From assembly GCF_023156505.1 (NCBI RefSeq), contig NZ_JALNMJ010000020.1, positions 44,930-108,929 of the forward strand: a stretch of 64,000 nucleotides of DNA, given 5' to 3'. Both the position numbers and the translations under genes were made by a program. Below are positions 17,185 through 25,868 of the stretch, one piece after another; position 1 is the stretch's first letter, and the number at the start of each line of letters is the position of its first letter. Under the pieces are notes generated by a model. That model had not been told where the DNA came from. It made no database searches and was given only the letters and a program-made list of their open reading frames with translations. This DNA is from Roseibium sediminicola. GTDB taxonomy: Bacteria; Pseudomonadota; Alphaproteobacteria; Rhizobiales; Stappiaceae.

Positions 17185-17367
17185 GATGGTACTGTGGTCT
17201 ACCTCAAAGCCACGTTCCAGGAACATTTCCTCCAAGTCCCGATAGCTCAGCGGATAACGCAAGTACCAGGACACCGCCTGGATGATCAGCCAAGCCTCGA
17301 ACTGTCTGCCTTTGAAGTCATCCTTCGAGTGGCGTTTCAGCTTTTCAACGATGGCACTCTGAATCAT
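17185..17367 (-). pseudogene. IS6 transposase, N-terminal part
   Basis: This is the start of the IS6-family transposase split by IS66: MIQSAIVEKLKRHSKDDF, WLIIQAVSWYLRYPLSYRDL and FEVDHSTI, the helix-turn-helix region. It ends at the IS66 target duplication. An upstream TTG at 17409 extends the frame but is less likely as the start. Confidence 0.88.
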
Positions 17368-17451
17368 GACGCGGAACTCCAATTTCTGGAGCGCCCTTTC
17401 AACAGCCAAATCTCAAGGCGTGGTTAACGCGAAAAACTTTGCGACACGCCC

Positions 17452-18166
17452 TCAAAACGTCATGGCGGCAGCCGGTCTGCTCTTTGGCTGGCTCGGAGAC
17501 GAAGAACTCGTGATGCTCGTGAGCAACTGCGATTTGACCTGCCTGGAACCTCTTGATGACAACACGACCGTCTATCTCGGCTTGAACCCGAACGAACTGA
17601 AGGAGAGCCCCTGCGCTAAAGCCATCATCTATGCGTTGCTGACAGCACAAGAACAGGCTTCTGCGAAATCCGAGACCCTCTACCTGCTTGACGGCATGGA
17701 CATGCTTGGAGACTTCGATTTCCTGCATGAGCGACTGTTGTTCCGGGGGCGTCAGACCGGAACCAAGTTCGTCGGTGCCGTCAGTTCACTTTCTCGTTTC
17801 AAGGACATGGCCGGTTCCCAGGCGATGGCGATCTGGATGGACAACGCCGGACTGATGCTGTTCTCCGATATCTCGGACCGGGCGGGTGCCGAATGCATTT
17901 CCGAACTTCTGGGTGTTGCGCCCGTCGTCGCGACGGATCCGAAAACCGGTGAGAAGTTGGAGGTGCTTCGTCCCTTACTCGAAAGCGATGAAGTCTGCCG
18001 GCTGGATCGCACGAAATGGCTTGCCGTCTCAATGGGCCGGAGCTTCGCCATGATCGACAAGCTGGCTTCTTTCGATCACAACGGCCACTTCCGGATGCAT
18101 CCGGACATCTCGGCGAGATGCGCCGCCAATCCCTTCCATGCTGATGGCGAAGAGGAGGTCGTTTAA
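17452..18166 (+). pseudogene. VirD4/TraG-like coupling protein, C-terminal fragment
   Basis: About 237 codons remain after the IS6 end. The sequence has the pattern of the second nucleotide-binding half of type IV coupling proteins: TLYLLDGMDMLGDFDFLHER (Walker B-like), RQTGTKFVGAVSSLSRFKDM and AIWMDNAGLMLFSDISDRAG, followed by EYVSKMLGE-like AECISELLGVAP. Walker A and the membrane N-terminus are missing, so it cannot drive DNA transfer. I assign the family with moderate confidence; another TraM-recognition-domain ATPase is possible. An internal ATG lies at 17462. Confidence 0.55.
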
Positions 18167-18192
18167 TCGGGGCGAGGTCCTGAAATAAGAAC

Positions 18193-18210
18193 GGGCGGCT
18201 TCGGCCGCCT
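18193..18210 (+). repeat. IS1182 target duplication from terminator, left copy
   Basis: The 18-mer GGGCGGCTTCGGCCGCCT is a hairpin arm-loop-arm. It recurs exactly at 19740-19757, right after the IS1182 end, where it runs into TTTTT. The original unit was a rho-independent terminator downstream of the VirD4-like gene. Confidence 0.88.
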
Positions 18211-19739
18211 CAGACTGCTGACGAACCCGCCGTTTTTGGCGGGTTTGTTTTTTTTTGCAGTTTTGGTTTTCAGGTTTTGAGCGGATTTCATTCAGGGTGA
18301 GCTTGGTTCTCCCCTCAGGCTTGTGCCTGTTTAGGGCTCTTGGTGAGGGCTATTGCGATCTTTTTGATGTTTTGGGCGGCGGCGGCGAGCAGGCACTGCG
18401 TTTGCACGCGCACAAGACTTCGGAACCTGGCATAGCGGTGTCCATGGAGCTGCTTGGCATCGGCAAACGAACGCTCCACGGTCTCCTTGCGCCGCTTGTA
18501 GACGGCCCTGCCCCAGGCGCTCAGACGATGGGCATCGGTCCGCTCCCGGCTTTCCTGCCAGACATGACGGGTCAGGGTCCGCTCTGCCTTGGCGTTGGAG
18601 GTGCAAGAGGCCAGCAGCGGACAGGTTCTGCAAACCTGCGGGTCGGAGCGGTAGTGCTTGTAGCCATTGCGATCCGTTGTGGCGTAGGTCAACAATTGGC
18701 CTTCCGGGCAGCGGTAACCGTCGACTTGCCCCTCATAGGTGAAGGCAGACTTGCGCATCATGCCAGGCTTCGGGGCTGGCGGGCGCCGGTAGCCGGTCAC
18801 TCCCAGAATGTCCCGTTTCTCCAATCCCCTGGCGATGCCCGCCGTCGCATAACCCGCATCGAGCCCAACGGCCGCAACCTCGAAATCGAAGCGCTCCCGC
18901 TGACGGTCAAGCCGGGACAGATAAACGATGCTGTCATGCACATTGGCGGGGGTGGCGAACGTGTCCGTGACGATCCCCAGCCTGCCGTCCACCGTGCGGT
19001 GGTCGAGGTAGAAGAAGCCCTTGGGCTTGCCCTCGCGCACCATGTAGCCGGCATCCGGGTCCGTGCGGCTGACCTTGGTCTCCTTGACCTCCAGTTCCCG
19101 CGCCTTGTCCTTCAACGGCTTCTGGCCATGCAGCTTGCGTTCCGCATCGATGGCCCGGTCCAGATCGCTGCAGTAATCGGCCCGGGACCTGGCAATCTGA
19201 GCCAGATCGTATTTGCCTTTGTTGGCATTCGCCTTCAGATGCGTTGAATCGGTGTAAAGCACCGTGCCGTCCACAAGCTTGTGGGCGATCGCCTGCTCGA
19301 CGATATGGTCGAAGATATCCTGCGCGACCGAGGCGTCGTTGTAGCGCCGCCGCCGGTTCTGGCTCAGCGTCGAAGCGTCAAACACCTTGTCCGTCAGCTT
19401 CAGCCGCAGAAACCATCGGTAAGCCACATTCACCTCGATCTCGCGCACCAGCTGGCGCTCCGAGCGGATCCCGAACAGGTAACCGACGAAAAGCGCCTTG
19501 AACATCAACGTCGGATCCAGCGGCGGACGGCCATTGTCCGCGCAGTAAAGATCCGAAACACGATCATGGATGAACGAAAAGTCGATCACCGCGTCGATCT
19601 TGCGCAACAGGTGATCGGCGGGAACAAACTGATCGAGCGTCACCATCTCGAAAGCTGTCTGGACAGGGCCTGGCTTCTTCAACATAAAAACAGTGAATCA
19701 AAAACCCCCAGCTTACGCCAGGGGTTTGTCAGCAGTCTG
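18211..19739 (-). mobile_element. IS1182-family insertion sequence
   Basis: The 1529-bp element is bounded by inverted repeats CAGACTGCTGACGAACCC (18211-18228) and CAGACTGCTGACAAACCC on the opposite strand (19722-19739), one mismatch apart. It is flanked by an 18-bp direct repeat made of a terminator hairpin. It carries one intact transposase. Confidence 0.93.
18315..19685 (-). CDS. IS1182-family transposase
   Basis: The 456-residue DDE transposase has the N-terminal DUF772-like region (PLDPTLMFKALFVGYLFGI), the central catalytic part (LYTDSTHLKANANKGKYD, AAVGLDAGYATAGIARGLEK) and the C-terminal RRKETVERSFADAKQLHGH with the last acidic residue. A cysteine cluster, CRTCPLLASC, lies in between, as in the family. 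It looks full length and potentially active. Confidence 0.95.
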   Translation of the reverse strand: MLKKPGPVQTAFEMVTLDQFVPADHLLRKIDAVIDFSFIHDRVSDLYCADNGRPPLDPTLMFKALFVGYLFGIRSERQLVREIEVNVAYRWFLRLKLTDKVFDASTLSQNRRRRYNDASVAQDIFDHIVEQAIAHKLVDGTVLYTDSTHLKANANKGKYDLAQIARSRADYCSDLDRAIDAERKLHGQKPLKDKARELEVKETKVSRTDPDAGYMVREGKPKGFFYLDHRTVDGRLGIVTDTFATPANVHDSIVYLSRLDRQRERFDFEVAAVGLDAGYATAGIARGLEKRDILGVTGYRRPPAPKPGMMRKSAFTYEGQVDGYRCPEGQLLTYATTDRNGYKHYRSDPQVCRTCPLLASCTSNAKAERTLTRHVWQESRERTDAHRLSAWGRAVYKRRKETVERSFADAKQLHGHRYARFRSLVRVQTQCLLAAAAQNIKKIAIALTKSPKQAQA

Positions 19740-19762
19740 GGGCGGCTTCGGCCGCCTTTTTC
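19740..19762 (+). terminator. Rho-independent terminator, split by IS1182
   Basis: GGGCGGC-TTCG-GCCGCC followed by TTTTT forms a strong hairpin with a UUCG-type loop. Before IS1182 arrived it ended the transcription unit of the VirD4-like gene. The copy on the other side of the element lacks the T-run. Confidence 0.85.
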
Positions 19763-19815
19763 ACTTGCAGGTCAGTTTCACTGGTCGAATTAGATAAGAT
19801 CAGGGAAACGGACGC

Positions 19816-20518
19816 CTAGGCCGTGTGGACGGATTTGATCAAGATGAAGGCCGCGGCGATTGCGACGATGGACCGGAAGTTTCTGGCGGTTTTCTCGCAA
19901 CGAAGGTCGACGCGTTTAAAGCGTTTGAGCTTCCCCATCATTTGTTCGATGCGTGCGCGGCCACGGTAGAGCGCTTTGGCGAAGTGCCTGGGAATCTCGC
20001 GCCGGTTTGATTTTTATGGAATGACCAGGACAGCCCCGGCCTTTCGCGCAGCTTCGCGATTGGCGTTGCTGTCAGAGGCTTCACCACCGGTCAGCTCAAA
20101 GCCAAGCGGCAGGCCGTTCCGATCCTTTTTCAGATGGATTTTGGTGCCGAACCCGCCGCGCGAACGCCCGAGCGCTTGACCTTCCTGCCCCCTTTGGCGC
20201 CTGCCGCAGAAACATGGGCGCGAATGACGGTGCTGTCGAACATGGCAATCAGGTGTGCCCCTTCATCAAGCCCGGCCAGAATGGAAAATAGTCCTCGAAC
20301 ACACCAGCCTTGCCAAGACGGTCGAAGCGTTTCCTGACGCTGTTCCAGTTGCCGAACCGCTCGGGCAAAGCGCGCCAGGAGATGTTGTGAAGCGTGAAAT
20401 AATGCAGTGCCTCGAGAAACAGACGGTCATTCTTTGCCTTCGCGCCAACCCGTGGCAAGCAAGCCCGGAAAACATCCAGTGCCAGTTCGAAATCCCGTTC
20501 TGTCATCTTGGTACACAT
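19816..20518 (-). pseudogene. IS5-family transposase remnant, copy 1
   Basis: The first frame (MTERDFELALDVFRACLPRV, LEALHYFTLHNISWRALPERFGNW) ends at KGHT. The second frame holds LIAMFDSTVIRAHVSAAGAK with the first Asp, then breaks by a one-base deletion before GQALGRSRGGFGTKIHL. The stretch normally carrying the second catalytic Asp is deleted (TGGEASDSNANREAARKAG). A TAA stop follows VLVIP before KSNRREIPRHFAKALYRGR. The C-terminus IKSVHTA ends in the element edge. Programmed frameshifting is normal for this group, but the deletion and stop are not. Confidence 0.85.
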
Positions 20519-20614
20519 CGCCGACCTCCAAATCACGTCGGCAACCTATGATTCACTTTGAAATCAAATCCGGAATCCCAAAACTTATACCTGAGTCAAT
20601 TCGTCCACACGGCC
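19819..20614 (-). mobile_element. IS5-family element (IS427 group), degenerate, copy 1
   Basis: The 796-bp element has ends GGCCGTGTGGACG at both sides in inverted orientation and a TA duplication (19817-19818 and 20615-20616), as usual for the IS427 group. It ends 6 bases from the deoR-type gene. Its transposase is inactive (see the gene entry). Copy 2 lies at 30947 in the same orientation. Confidence 0.9.
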
Positions 20615-20620
20615 TAGCAT

Positions 20621-21373
20621 TCAAGGCTGAAAAGAACATCCCTCTTCCGTCACCAACATGTCGAAATCTGTCAGGTGAGCAAATGCCGCGGCTTTAACTT
20701 GACCAAATTTAGACTTGTCCACCACAAGAACCTTTTCCTGAGAGCGTGCCATGGCGGCGCGTTTCAATGCAGCTTCGCGGAATGTGGTGCACGTTACGCC
20801 GAGTTGGCGATCGACGCCAGCCGCCGAAATATAGGCACGATTAATAGCGAAACTTCCCAGCAGATGGTCTTCTTCCGCCGGATAGAAGGAGGCCGTAGGC
20901 GCGTGGTACACGCCGCCCAACATGACAAGCTTGATCTTTGGTTTACGAACAACCATGTCCGCGATGTTCAGAGCGTAACAGATAATTGTTAATTCCATAT
21001 CATTTGGAATTAAGTTGATTAGATGAGGCAACGTTGTGCCGCAATCGACAAACAGCGTTTCCTCGGATTTCAGATGCGGAACGCAGGCAGCACAGGCCGC
21101 GCGCTTGGCCGGTTCGTTCAGCTCGGCCGCATGAGCGAGGTCATAAGGCGGGCGATGCAGTCCAGCATCCGCGAAAACGATGTGACCGCCCAGAAACTGA
21201 AGAATCTCTGCATTTTCATAGACGTCCCGACGGATGGTCATCTCAGAAACGTCCAGCAACTCGGCCGCATCGCGGACGTGCAGGCACTTGTGTTTGGCGA
21301 CGGCGTCGCGGAGCTGCTGAAGCCGTGCTTCCTTGCGGCTCAGGGCGCGTCCGCGCGGGTGTTCAATCTGCAT
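20621..21373 (-). CDS. DeoR/GlpR-family transcriptional repressor
   Basis: The 250-residue regulator has the DeoR-type N-terminal helix-turn-helix (HKCLHVRDAAELLDVSEMTI then RRDV) and a phosphosugar-binding C-terminal domain with FVDCGTTLPHLINLIP and LVVDKSKFGQVKAAAFAHL. It is divergent from deoC and the sugar operon, so it most likely represses that operon until a phosphorylated deoxysugar binds. Its stop lies just inside the IS5 border, so the insertion left the gene intact. Confidence 0.9.
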   Translation of the reverse strand: MQIEHPRGRALSRKEARLQQLRDAVAKHKCLHVRDAAELLDVSEMTIRRDVYENAEILQFLGGHIVFADAGLHRPPYDLAHAAELNEPAKRAACAACVPHLKSEETLFVDCGTTLPHLINLIPNDMELTIICYALNIADMVVRKPKIKLVMLGGVYHAPTASFYPAEEDHLLGSFAINRAYISAAGVDRQLGVTCTTFREAALKRAAMARSQEKVLVVDKSKFGQVKAAAFAHLTDFDMLVTEEGCSFQP

Positions 21374-21418
21374 GGTAAATCGGTCCTGACCAGAGATGTG
21401 ATTAAAGTAACAAAAAAA

Positions 21419-21434
21419 TGTTGCAATCGCAACA
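21419..21434. promoter_or_regulatory. Candidate operator between deoR-type gene and deoC
   Basis: A perfect inverted repeat TGTTGC-AATC-GCAACA sits between the divergent genes, 45 bases from the regulator start and about 74 from deoC. It is the only clear dyad in the 134-base interval and is the best candidate binding site for the DeoR-type repressor. Confidence 0.55.
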
Positions 21435-21507
21435 GTGATGGGGCATATCTCGAAACGGAGGAGGCGGACCGATGCCAGTCGGACCGTAATACGATGCGAG
21501 GAGTTCC

Positions 21508-22509
21508 ATGCCCGAGACTGCCATGACGCAGACGACCGAGCCGGTTGCTGCCGGCCACAATTCCGAACGCAACGCCGGAATGCCGTTGGACCTTGCCGCC
21601 GTCAATGCCGTTCAGGCCAACCGCTCGGCCACGGAACGCCGAGCCGCATCTCTTCCGGGGCGCCGCGCTGTAAAGGGAGATGCACAGAGTGCCTGGCTGT
21701 TGAAGGCGGTGACCTGCATCGATTTGACGACGCTCAACGGCGACGACACCGACGGCCGTGTGCGCCGACTCTGCGCGAAGGCACGCCGGCCGATCCGCGC
21801 CGACATCCTGAATGCGCTGGGGATGGGCGACCGCCGAATCACCACGGGTGCTGTCTGCGTCTACCATCGTTTCGTAGCTACTGCTGTCGATGCGCTGAAA
21901 GGCTCCAACATTCCCGTCGCGGCCGTATCGACCGGCTTTCCGGCTGGTCTCGTGCCGCATGACGTCAAGCTCGCCGAGATCGAAGCTTCTGTTAAGGACG
22001 GCGCCGAGGAAATCGACATCGTCATCACCCGCGAACATGTGCTGACCGGGAACTGGCCGGCGCTTTACGACGAAATGCGCGACTTCCGCGCCGCCTGCGG
22101 CGACGCGCACGTCAAGGCCATACTAGCGACTGGTGATCTCAAAACCCTGCGCAATGTCGCGAGGGCTAGCCTTGTTTGCATGATGGCAGGAGCCGATTTC
22201 ATCAAGACATCCACCGGGAAGGAAGGCGTCAACGCAACTCTACCCGTCACGCTGACAATGGTCCGTGCGATCCGCCAGTACCGGGAAATGACGGGCGCGA
22301 AGGTTGGTTACAAGCCCGCAGGCGGGATTTCCAAGGCCAAGGACGTTCTGACCTATTTCGCACTGATGAAGGAGGAGCTCGGCCGCGAATGGCTTGATCC
22401 CGAACTTTTCCGGATCGGCGCCTCATCGCTACTCGCGGATATCGAGCGTCAACTCGAGCACCGTGTGACCGGCGCCTACAGCGCACTCAACCGCCACCCG
22501 ATCGGATGA
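21508..22509 (+). CDS. deoC: Deoxyribose-phosphate aldolase
   Basis: DeoC splits 2-deoxyribose-5-phosphate into glyceraldehyde-3-phosphate and acetaldehyde. The 333-residue protein shows the class I aldolase signature: FIKTSTGK carries the Schiff-base Lys and VGYKPAGGIS the second active-site Lys; CIDLTTLNGDDT and VSTGFPAG are further family blocks. The N-terminal 60 residues extend beyond the bacterial minimum, as in the longer alphaproteobacterial form. ATG 21508 has a GAGGAG ribosome-binding site. It overlaps the aldehyde dehydrogenase gene by 4 bases, linking acetaldehyde formation to its oxidation. Confidence 0.95.
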   Translation: MPETAMTQTTEPVAAGHNSERNAGMPLDLAAVNAVQANRSATERRAASLPGRRAVKGDAQSAWLLKAVTCIDLTTLNGDDTDGRVRRLCAKARRPIRADILNALGMGDRRITTGAVCVYHRFVATAVDALKGSNIPVAAVSTGFPAGLVPHDVKLAEIEASVKDGAEEIDIVITREHVLTGNWPALYDEMRDFRAACGDAHVKAILATGDLKTLRNVARASLVCMMAGADFIKTSTGKEGVNATLPVTLTMVRAIRQYREMTGAKVGYKPAGGISKAKDVLTYFALMKEELGREWLDPELFRIGASSLLADIERQLEHRVTGAYSALNRHPIG

Positions 22510-24878
22510 CCACGATGAACGTTGCGAGCTACTTCAACACAATGGATTACGCACCGAGCATGGAAGACGACAGCGGGGCCCGCGCGTGGCTGGCAAGGCA
22601 TGGTGGCCGGTTCGGCCACTTCATCGGCGGCAAGTTCACCGCGCCGTCCGAAGGCTTCGAAACCCGCGAACCTGCCAGCGGCAAGGTACTGGCCGTGGTG
22701 TCTCAGGGGCTGGAAGGCGATGTCAACCAGGCGGTTGCCGCCGCCCGCAAAGCGCAGAAGGGTTGGGCTGTCCTTTCGGGGCACGAACGGGCGCTCAAAC
22801 TCTATGCCCTGGCGCGTATCATCCAGCGCAACGCACGGCTGCTCGCAGTGCTGGAGGCGCTTGACAACGGCAAGCCTGTCCGCGAAACCCGCGACATCGA
22901 CATTCCGCTTGCCGCTCGGCATTTCTATCATCATGCTGGCTGGGCCCAGTTGCAGGAAAGCCAGTTCCCTGATCACGATCCGGTCGGCGTAATCGGCCAG
23001 GTCATCCCCTGGAACTTTCCGCTTCTGATGTTGGCCTGGAAGGTCGCGCCGGCACTGGCGCTCGGCAATACGGTTGTCCTGAAACCGGCGGAAGCCACCC
23101 CGCTGACGGCGCTGCTCTTTGCCGAACTGGCGCAGGCCGCAGGGCTTCCCGAAGGCGTCCTCAACGTCGTAACCGGCGACGGCGAAACCGGCGCTCTAGT
23201 CACCAAGCATGAAGACATCGACAAGGTCGCCTTCACCGGGTCCACGGAAGTCGGGCGGAAGATCCGCGAGGCCACAGCGGGAAGCGGCAAGTCGCTGATG
23301 CTGGAGCTTGGCGGAAAATCGCCCTGCGTCGTTTTTGAGGATGCCGATCTCGATGCGGCAGTCGAAGGTGTCGTGGATGCGATCTGGTTCAACCAGGGGC
23401 AGGTCTGCTGCGCCGGCTCGCGTCTGCTGGTGCATGAAGCTGTCGCCGAGGACTTCCATGCGCGGCTTGCCGTTCGGATGCAGACGCTGCGGCTGGGATC
23501 TTCGCTGGATAAGACAATCGACATGGGGCCTGTGATCGATGCCGGTCAGCGCGCCCGCATCGCCAGCATGGTAGACTGTGCTGTTGCCTCCGGTGCCGAA
23601 CTCGTGCAGGCGAAAATCGTGACACCGGAAACCGGTACCTTCTATCCGCCAACGCTTCTTTGCAACGTGCCGGCAACCGCCGAGGCCGCGACCGAAGAGA
23701 TCTTCGGACCGGTTGCCGTCTCCATGACCTTCCGCACACCGGGGGAAGCGGCCCAGCTCGCCAACCACTCCCGCTACGGCCTCGCTGCAAGTATCTGGAG
23801 TGAGAACATCAACCAGGCGCTGGAACTGGCCGCGAAGGTGGAGGCTGGAATTGTCTGGGTGAACTGCACCAACGTGATGGATGCGGGCGTCGGGTTTGGC
23901 GGTGTAAAGGAAAGCGGCTTCGGCCGGGAGGGTGGCCGTGAAGGCTGCTACGACTATCTGAAGCCGCGGCTCTTCGCCAAGGCTCCCGAACGCAAGCCCT
24001 TCGTGCCCGCAAAGGCGAAAGGCTTCACCTTCGACCAAGTGGACAGAACCGCGAAACTTTTCATCGGCGGCAAGCAGGCCCGTCCCGATGGCAACTATTC
24101 ACGTGCCGTGGTCGGTGCAAGCGGCGAAGTCGTCGGCGAAGTTGGCGAGGGCAACCGCAAAGACATCCGCAACGCTGTGGAAGCCGCACGCGGTGCGGCA
24201 AGCTGGGGTGCCAAGACCCAGCACAACCGCGCGCAGATTCTTTATTACCTCGGTGAAAATCTCTCGGTTCGCGCCAGCGAGTTCGCCGATCGTCTGCGGG
24301 CAATGACCGGCGTCAAGGCAGACAAGGCGAAGGCCGAAGTGGCGGCCTCCGTATCGCGGCTCTTCAGCTACGGCGCCTGGGCGGACAAGTTCGAAGGCGC
24401 GGTACATATGCCACCAATGCGCGGCCTGGCGATCGCCGTACCCGAACCGCTCGGCGTTGTCGGTGTCGTCTGTCCGCCTGAACTTCCGTTGCTCGGCTTT
24501 GTCAGCACGGTGGCGCCGCTGATCGCGGCCGGCAACCGCGTCGTGGCCGTTCCTTCCGAGCCCTTTCCGCTGTCGGCCACCGATTTCTATCAGGTCGTGG
24601 AGACATCGGACGTGCCCGCAGGCGTTCTGAATATCGTCACCGGCGAAGCCGGCTCGCTGTGCAAAGAGTTGGCGAAGCACAACGACGTGGACGGGCTATG
24701 GGCGTTCGGGTCAGGGGACTTGTCGGAGGTGGTGGAGCGCCTTTCGACAGGCAACCTGAAACGGACTTTCACCGATTACGGGCGCGCATGGGACTGGAGC
24801 GCAGCGGTGTTCGAAGGCGAGGAGTTCCTCCGCCGGGCCACACAGGTGAAAACCATCTGGGTGCCTTACGGAGAATAG
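22506..24878 (+). CDS. Two-domain aldehyde dehydrogenase
   Basis: The 790-residue protein fuses two aldehyde-dehydrogenase folds. The first (about 30-490) is catalytic: VIPWNFPLLMLAWKVAPALA, LELGGKSPCVVF with the general-base Glu and NQGQVCCAGSRL with the catalytic Cys. The second (about 510-790) keeps the cofactor-fold pattern (VCPPELPLLGFVSTVAPLIA, AGVLNIVTGEAG) but lacks a catalytic Cys block and looks structural. Coupled to DeoC, it most likely oxidises acetaldehyde to acetate with NAD. An ATG at 22515 is an alternative start. Confidence 0.9.
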   Translation: MTTMNVASYFNTMDYAPSMEDDSGARAWLARHGGRFGHFIGGKFTAPSEGFETREPASGKVLAVVSQGLEGDVNQAVAAARKAQKGWAVLSGHERALKLYALARIIQRNARLLAVLEALDNGKPVRETRDIDIPLAARHFYHHAGWAQLQESQFPDHDPVGVIGQVIPWNFPLLMLAWKVAPALALGNTVVLKPAEATPLTALLFAELAQAAGLPEGVLNVVTGDGETGALVTKHEDIDKVAFTGSTEVGRKIREATAGSGKSLMLELGGKSPCVVFEDADLDAAVEGVVDAIWFNQGQVCCAGSRLLVHEAVAEDFHARLAVRMQTLRLGSSLDKTIDMGPVIDAGQRARIASMVDCAVASGAELVQAKIVTPETGTFYPPTLLCNVPATAEAATEEIFGPVAVSMTFRTPGEAAQLANHSRYGLAASIWSENINQALELAAKVEAGIVWVNCTNVMDAGVGFGGVKESGFGREGGREGCYDYLKPRLFAKAPERKPFVPAKAKGFTFDQVDRTAKLFIGGKQARPDGNYSRAVVGASGEVVGEVGEGNRKDIRNAVEAARGAASWGAKTQHNRAQILYYLGENLSVRASEFADRLRAMTGVKADKAKAEVAASVSRLFSYGAWADKFEGAVHMPPMRGLAIAVPEPLGVVGVVCPPELPLLGFVSTVAPLIAAGNRVVAVPSEPFPLSATDFYQVVETSDVPAGVLNIVTGEAGSLCKELAKHNDVDGLWAFGSGDLSEVVERLSTGNLKRTFTDYGRAWDWSAAVFEGEEFLRRATQVKTIWVPYGE

Positions 24879-24929
24879 GAATTTGCGCCCGGCGAAAGAG
24901 ACGACGGGCGCGCATGGGAGGAGAATGCC

Positions 24930-25868
24930 ATGGCAGGTGGCAAGGGGATTGCGATCCTCGGCATTTATGTTGCCGATACCGCCTATTTAGCGGGGCGGAT
25001 GCCGAAAGTCGGCGAGACGATTTTGGGCAGCGGTTTTTCGCTCGGACCGGGTGGTAAGGGCTCGAACCAGTCAGTTGCCGCTGGACGCGCGGGGGGTAAA
25101 GTCAGCTTCATCTCCAAAATCGGCGATGATCCTTTCGGAAAGATGGCGCTAGAAATCTACGCAGAGACCGGCGTGACGCCACGCGTCGAGGTCATGGCCG
25201 GCATGCCCTCAGGCGCGGCCTTCATCTTCGTCAATGACCAGACCGGTGAGAACGCGATCATCGTCTACCCCGGGGCCGCCGGCACGATCTCCATCGCCGA
25301 TGTCGAGGCGCACCGCGCGGAGATCGAGAACGCTGCGGTCTTCGTAACGCAGCTTGAGCAACCCGCAGACGCGGCCCTTGCAGCCCTGCGTATCGCGCGG
25401 AACGCCGGAGTAACGACAGTCTTCAATCCAGCCCCCGCCAACCCCTTTGACGACGAATCCTACGGCCTTTGCGACTTCTTCGTTCCGAACGAGAGCGAGG
25501 CGGCGGCCATTGTCGGTTTCGCGATTGAGACGGAAGAAGATGCAAGACGCGCGGGCGAGGAATTTCTGAAACGTGGTGTGAAGACCGCCCTGATCACCCT
25601 CGGTGAGAAGGGCGTCTATATCCATTCGGCCGAAATGAACTTGCGCATTCCTGCGATTTCTGCCGCACCGGCTATCGATACGGCCGGCGCAGGGGATGCC
25701 TTCATCGGCGGTCTTGCGACCGCACTCTCCGAGGGGCGTGAAATCAAGGACGCGGTGCGCTTCGGCTGCGCAACTGCGGGCATCGCCGTCACCCGTCGCG
25801 GCACGGCGCCGGCCATGCCCGAGCGGGCTGAGATCGAGGCGCTACTGGAACGGGAGGCACTGGTATGA
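24930..25868 (+). CDS. Ribokinase-family sugar kinase (probable deoxyribokinase)
   Basis: This PfkB-family kinase of 312 residues has the N-terminal glycine signature GGKGSNQSVAAGRAGG, which binds the sugar, and the C-terminal AIDTAGAGDAFIGGLATAL with the catalytic base Asp. Ribokinase and deoxyribokinase cannot be separated by eye. The neighbouring deoC argues for phosphorylation of 2-deoxyribose to the 5-phosphate. It has a GGAG ribosome-binding site and overlaps the permease gene by 4 bases. Confidence 0.88.
   Translation: MAGGKGIAILGIYVADTAYLAGRMPKVGETILGSGFSLGPGGKGSNQSVAAGRAGGKVSFISKIGDDPFGKMALEIYAETGVTPRVEVMAGMPSGAAFIFVNDQTGENAIIVYPGAAGTISIADVEAHRAEIENAAVFVTQLEQPADAALAALRIARNAGVTTVFNPAPANPFDDESYGLCDFFVPNESEAAAIVGFAIETEEDARRAGEEFLKRGVKTALITLGEKGVYIHSAEMNLRIPAISAAPAIDTAGAGDAFIGGLATALSEGREIKDAVRFGCATAGIAVTRRGTAPAMPERAEIEALLEREALV

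Larger units (their letters stand above)
13282..17451 (-). mobile_element. IS6-like element interrupted by IS66
   Basis: The ends are GGGCCTGTCGCAACT (13282) and, on the other strand, GGGCGTGTCGCAAAG (ending 17451). Removing the IS66 insertion and one target copy leaves about 892 bp, normal for IS6. No 8-bp direct repeat flanks the outer ends, which argues for rearrangement after insertion. Its right end truncates the VirD4-like gene. Confidence 0.85.

Noticed and set aside
18255..19247. 330-codon plus-strand frame opposite the IS1182 transposase.
   Set aside because: The transposase on the minus strand is complete, with catalytic motifs; this frame is its shadow.
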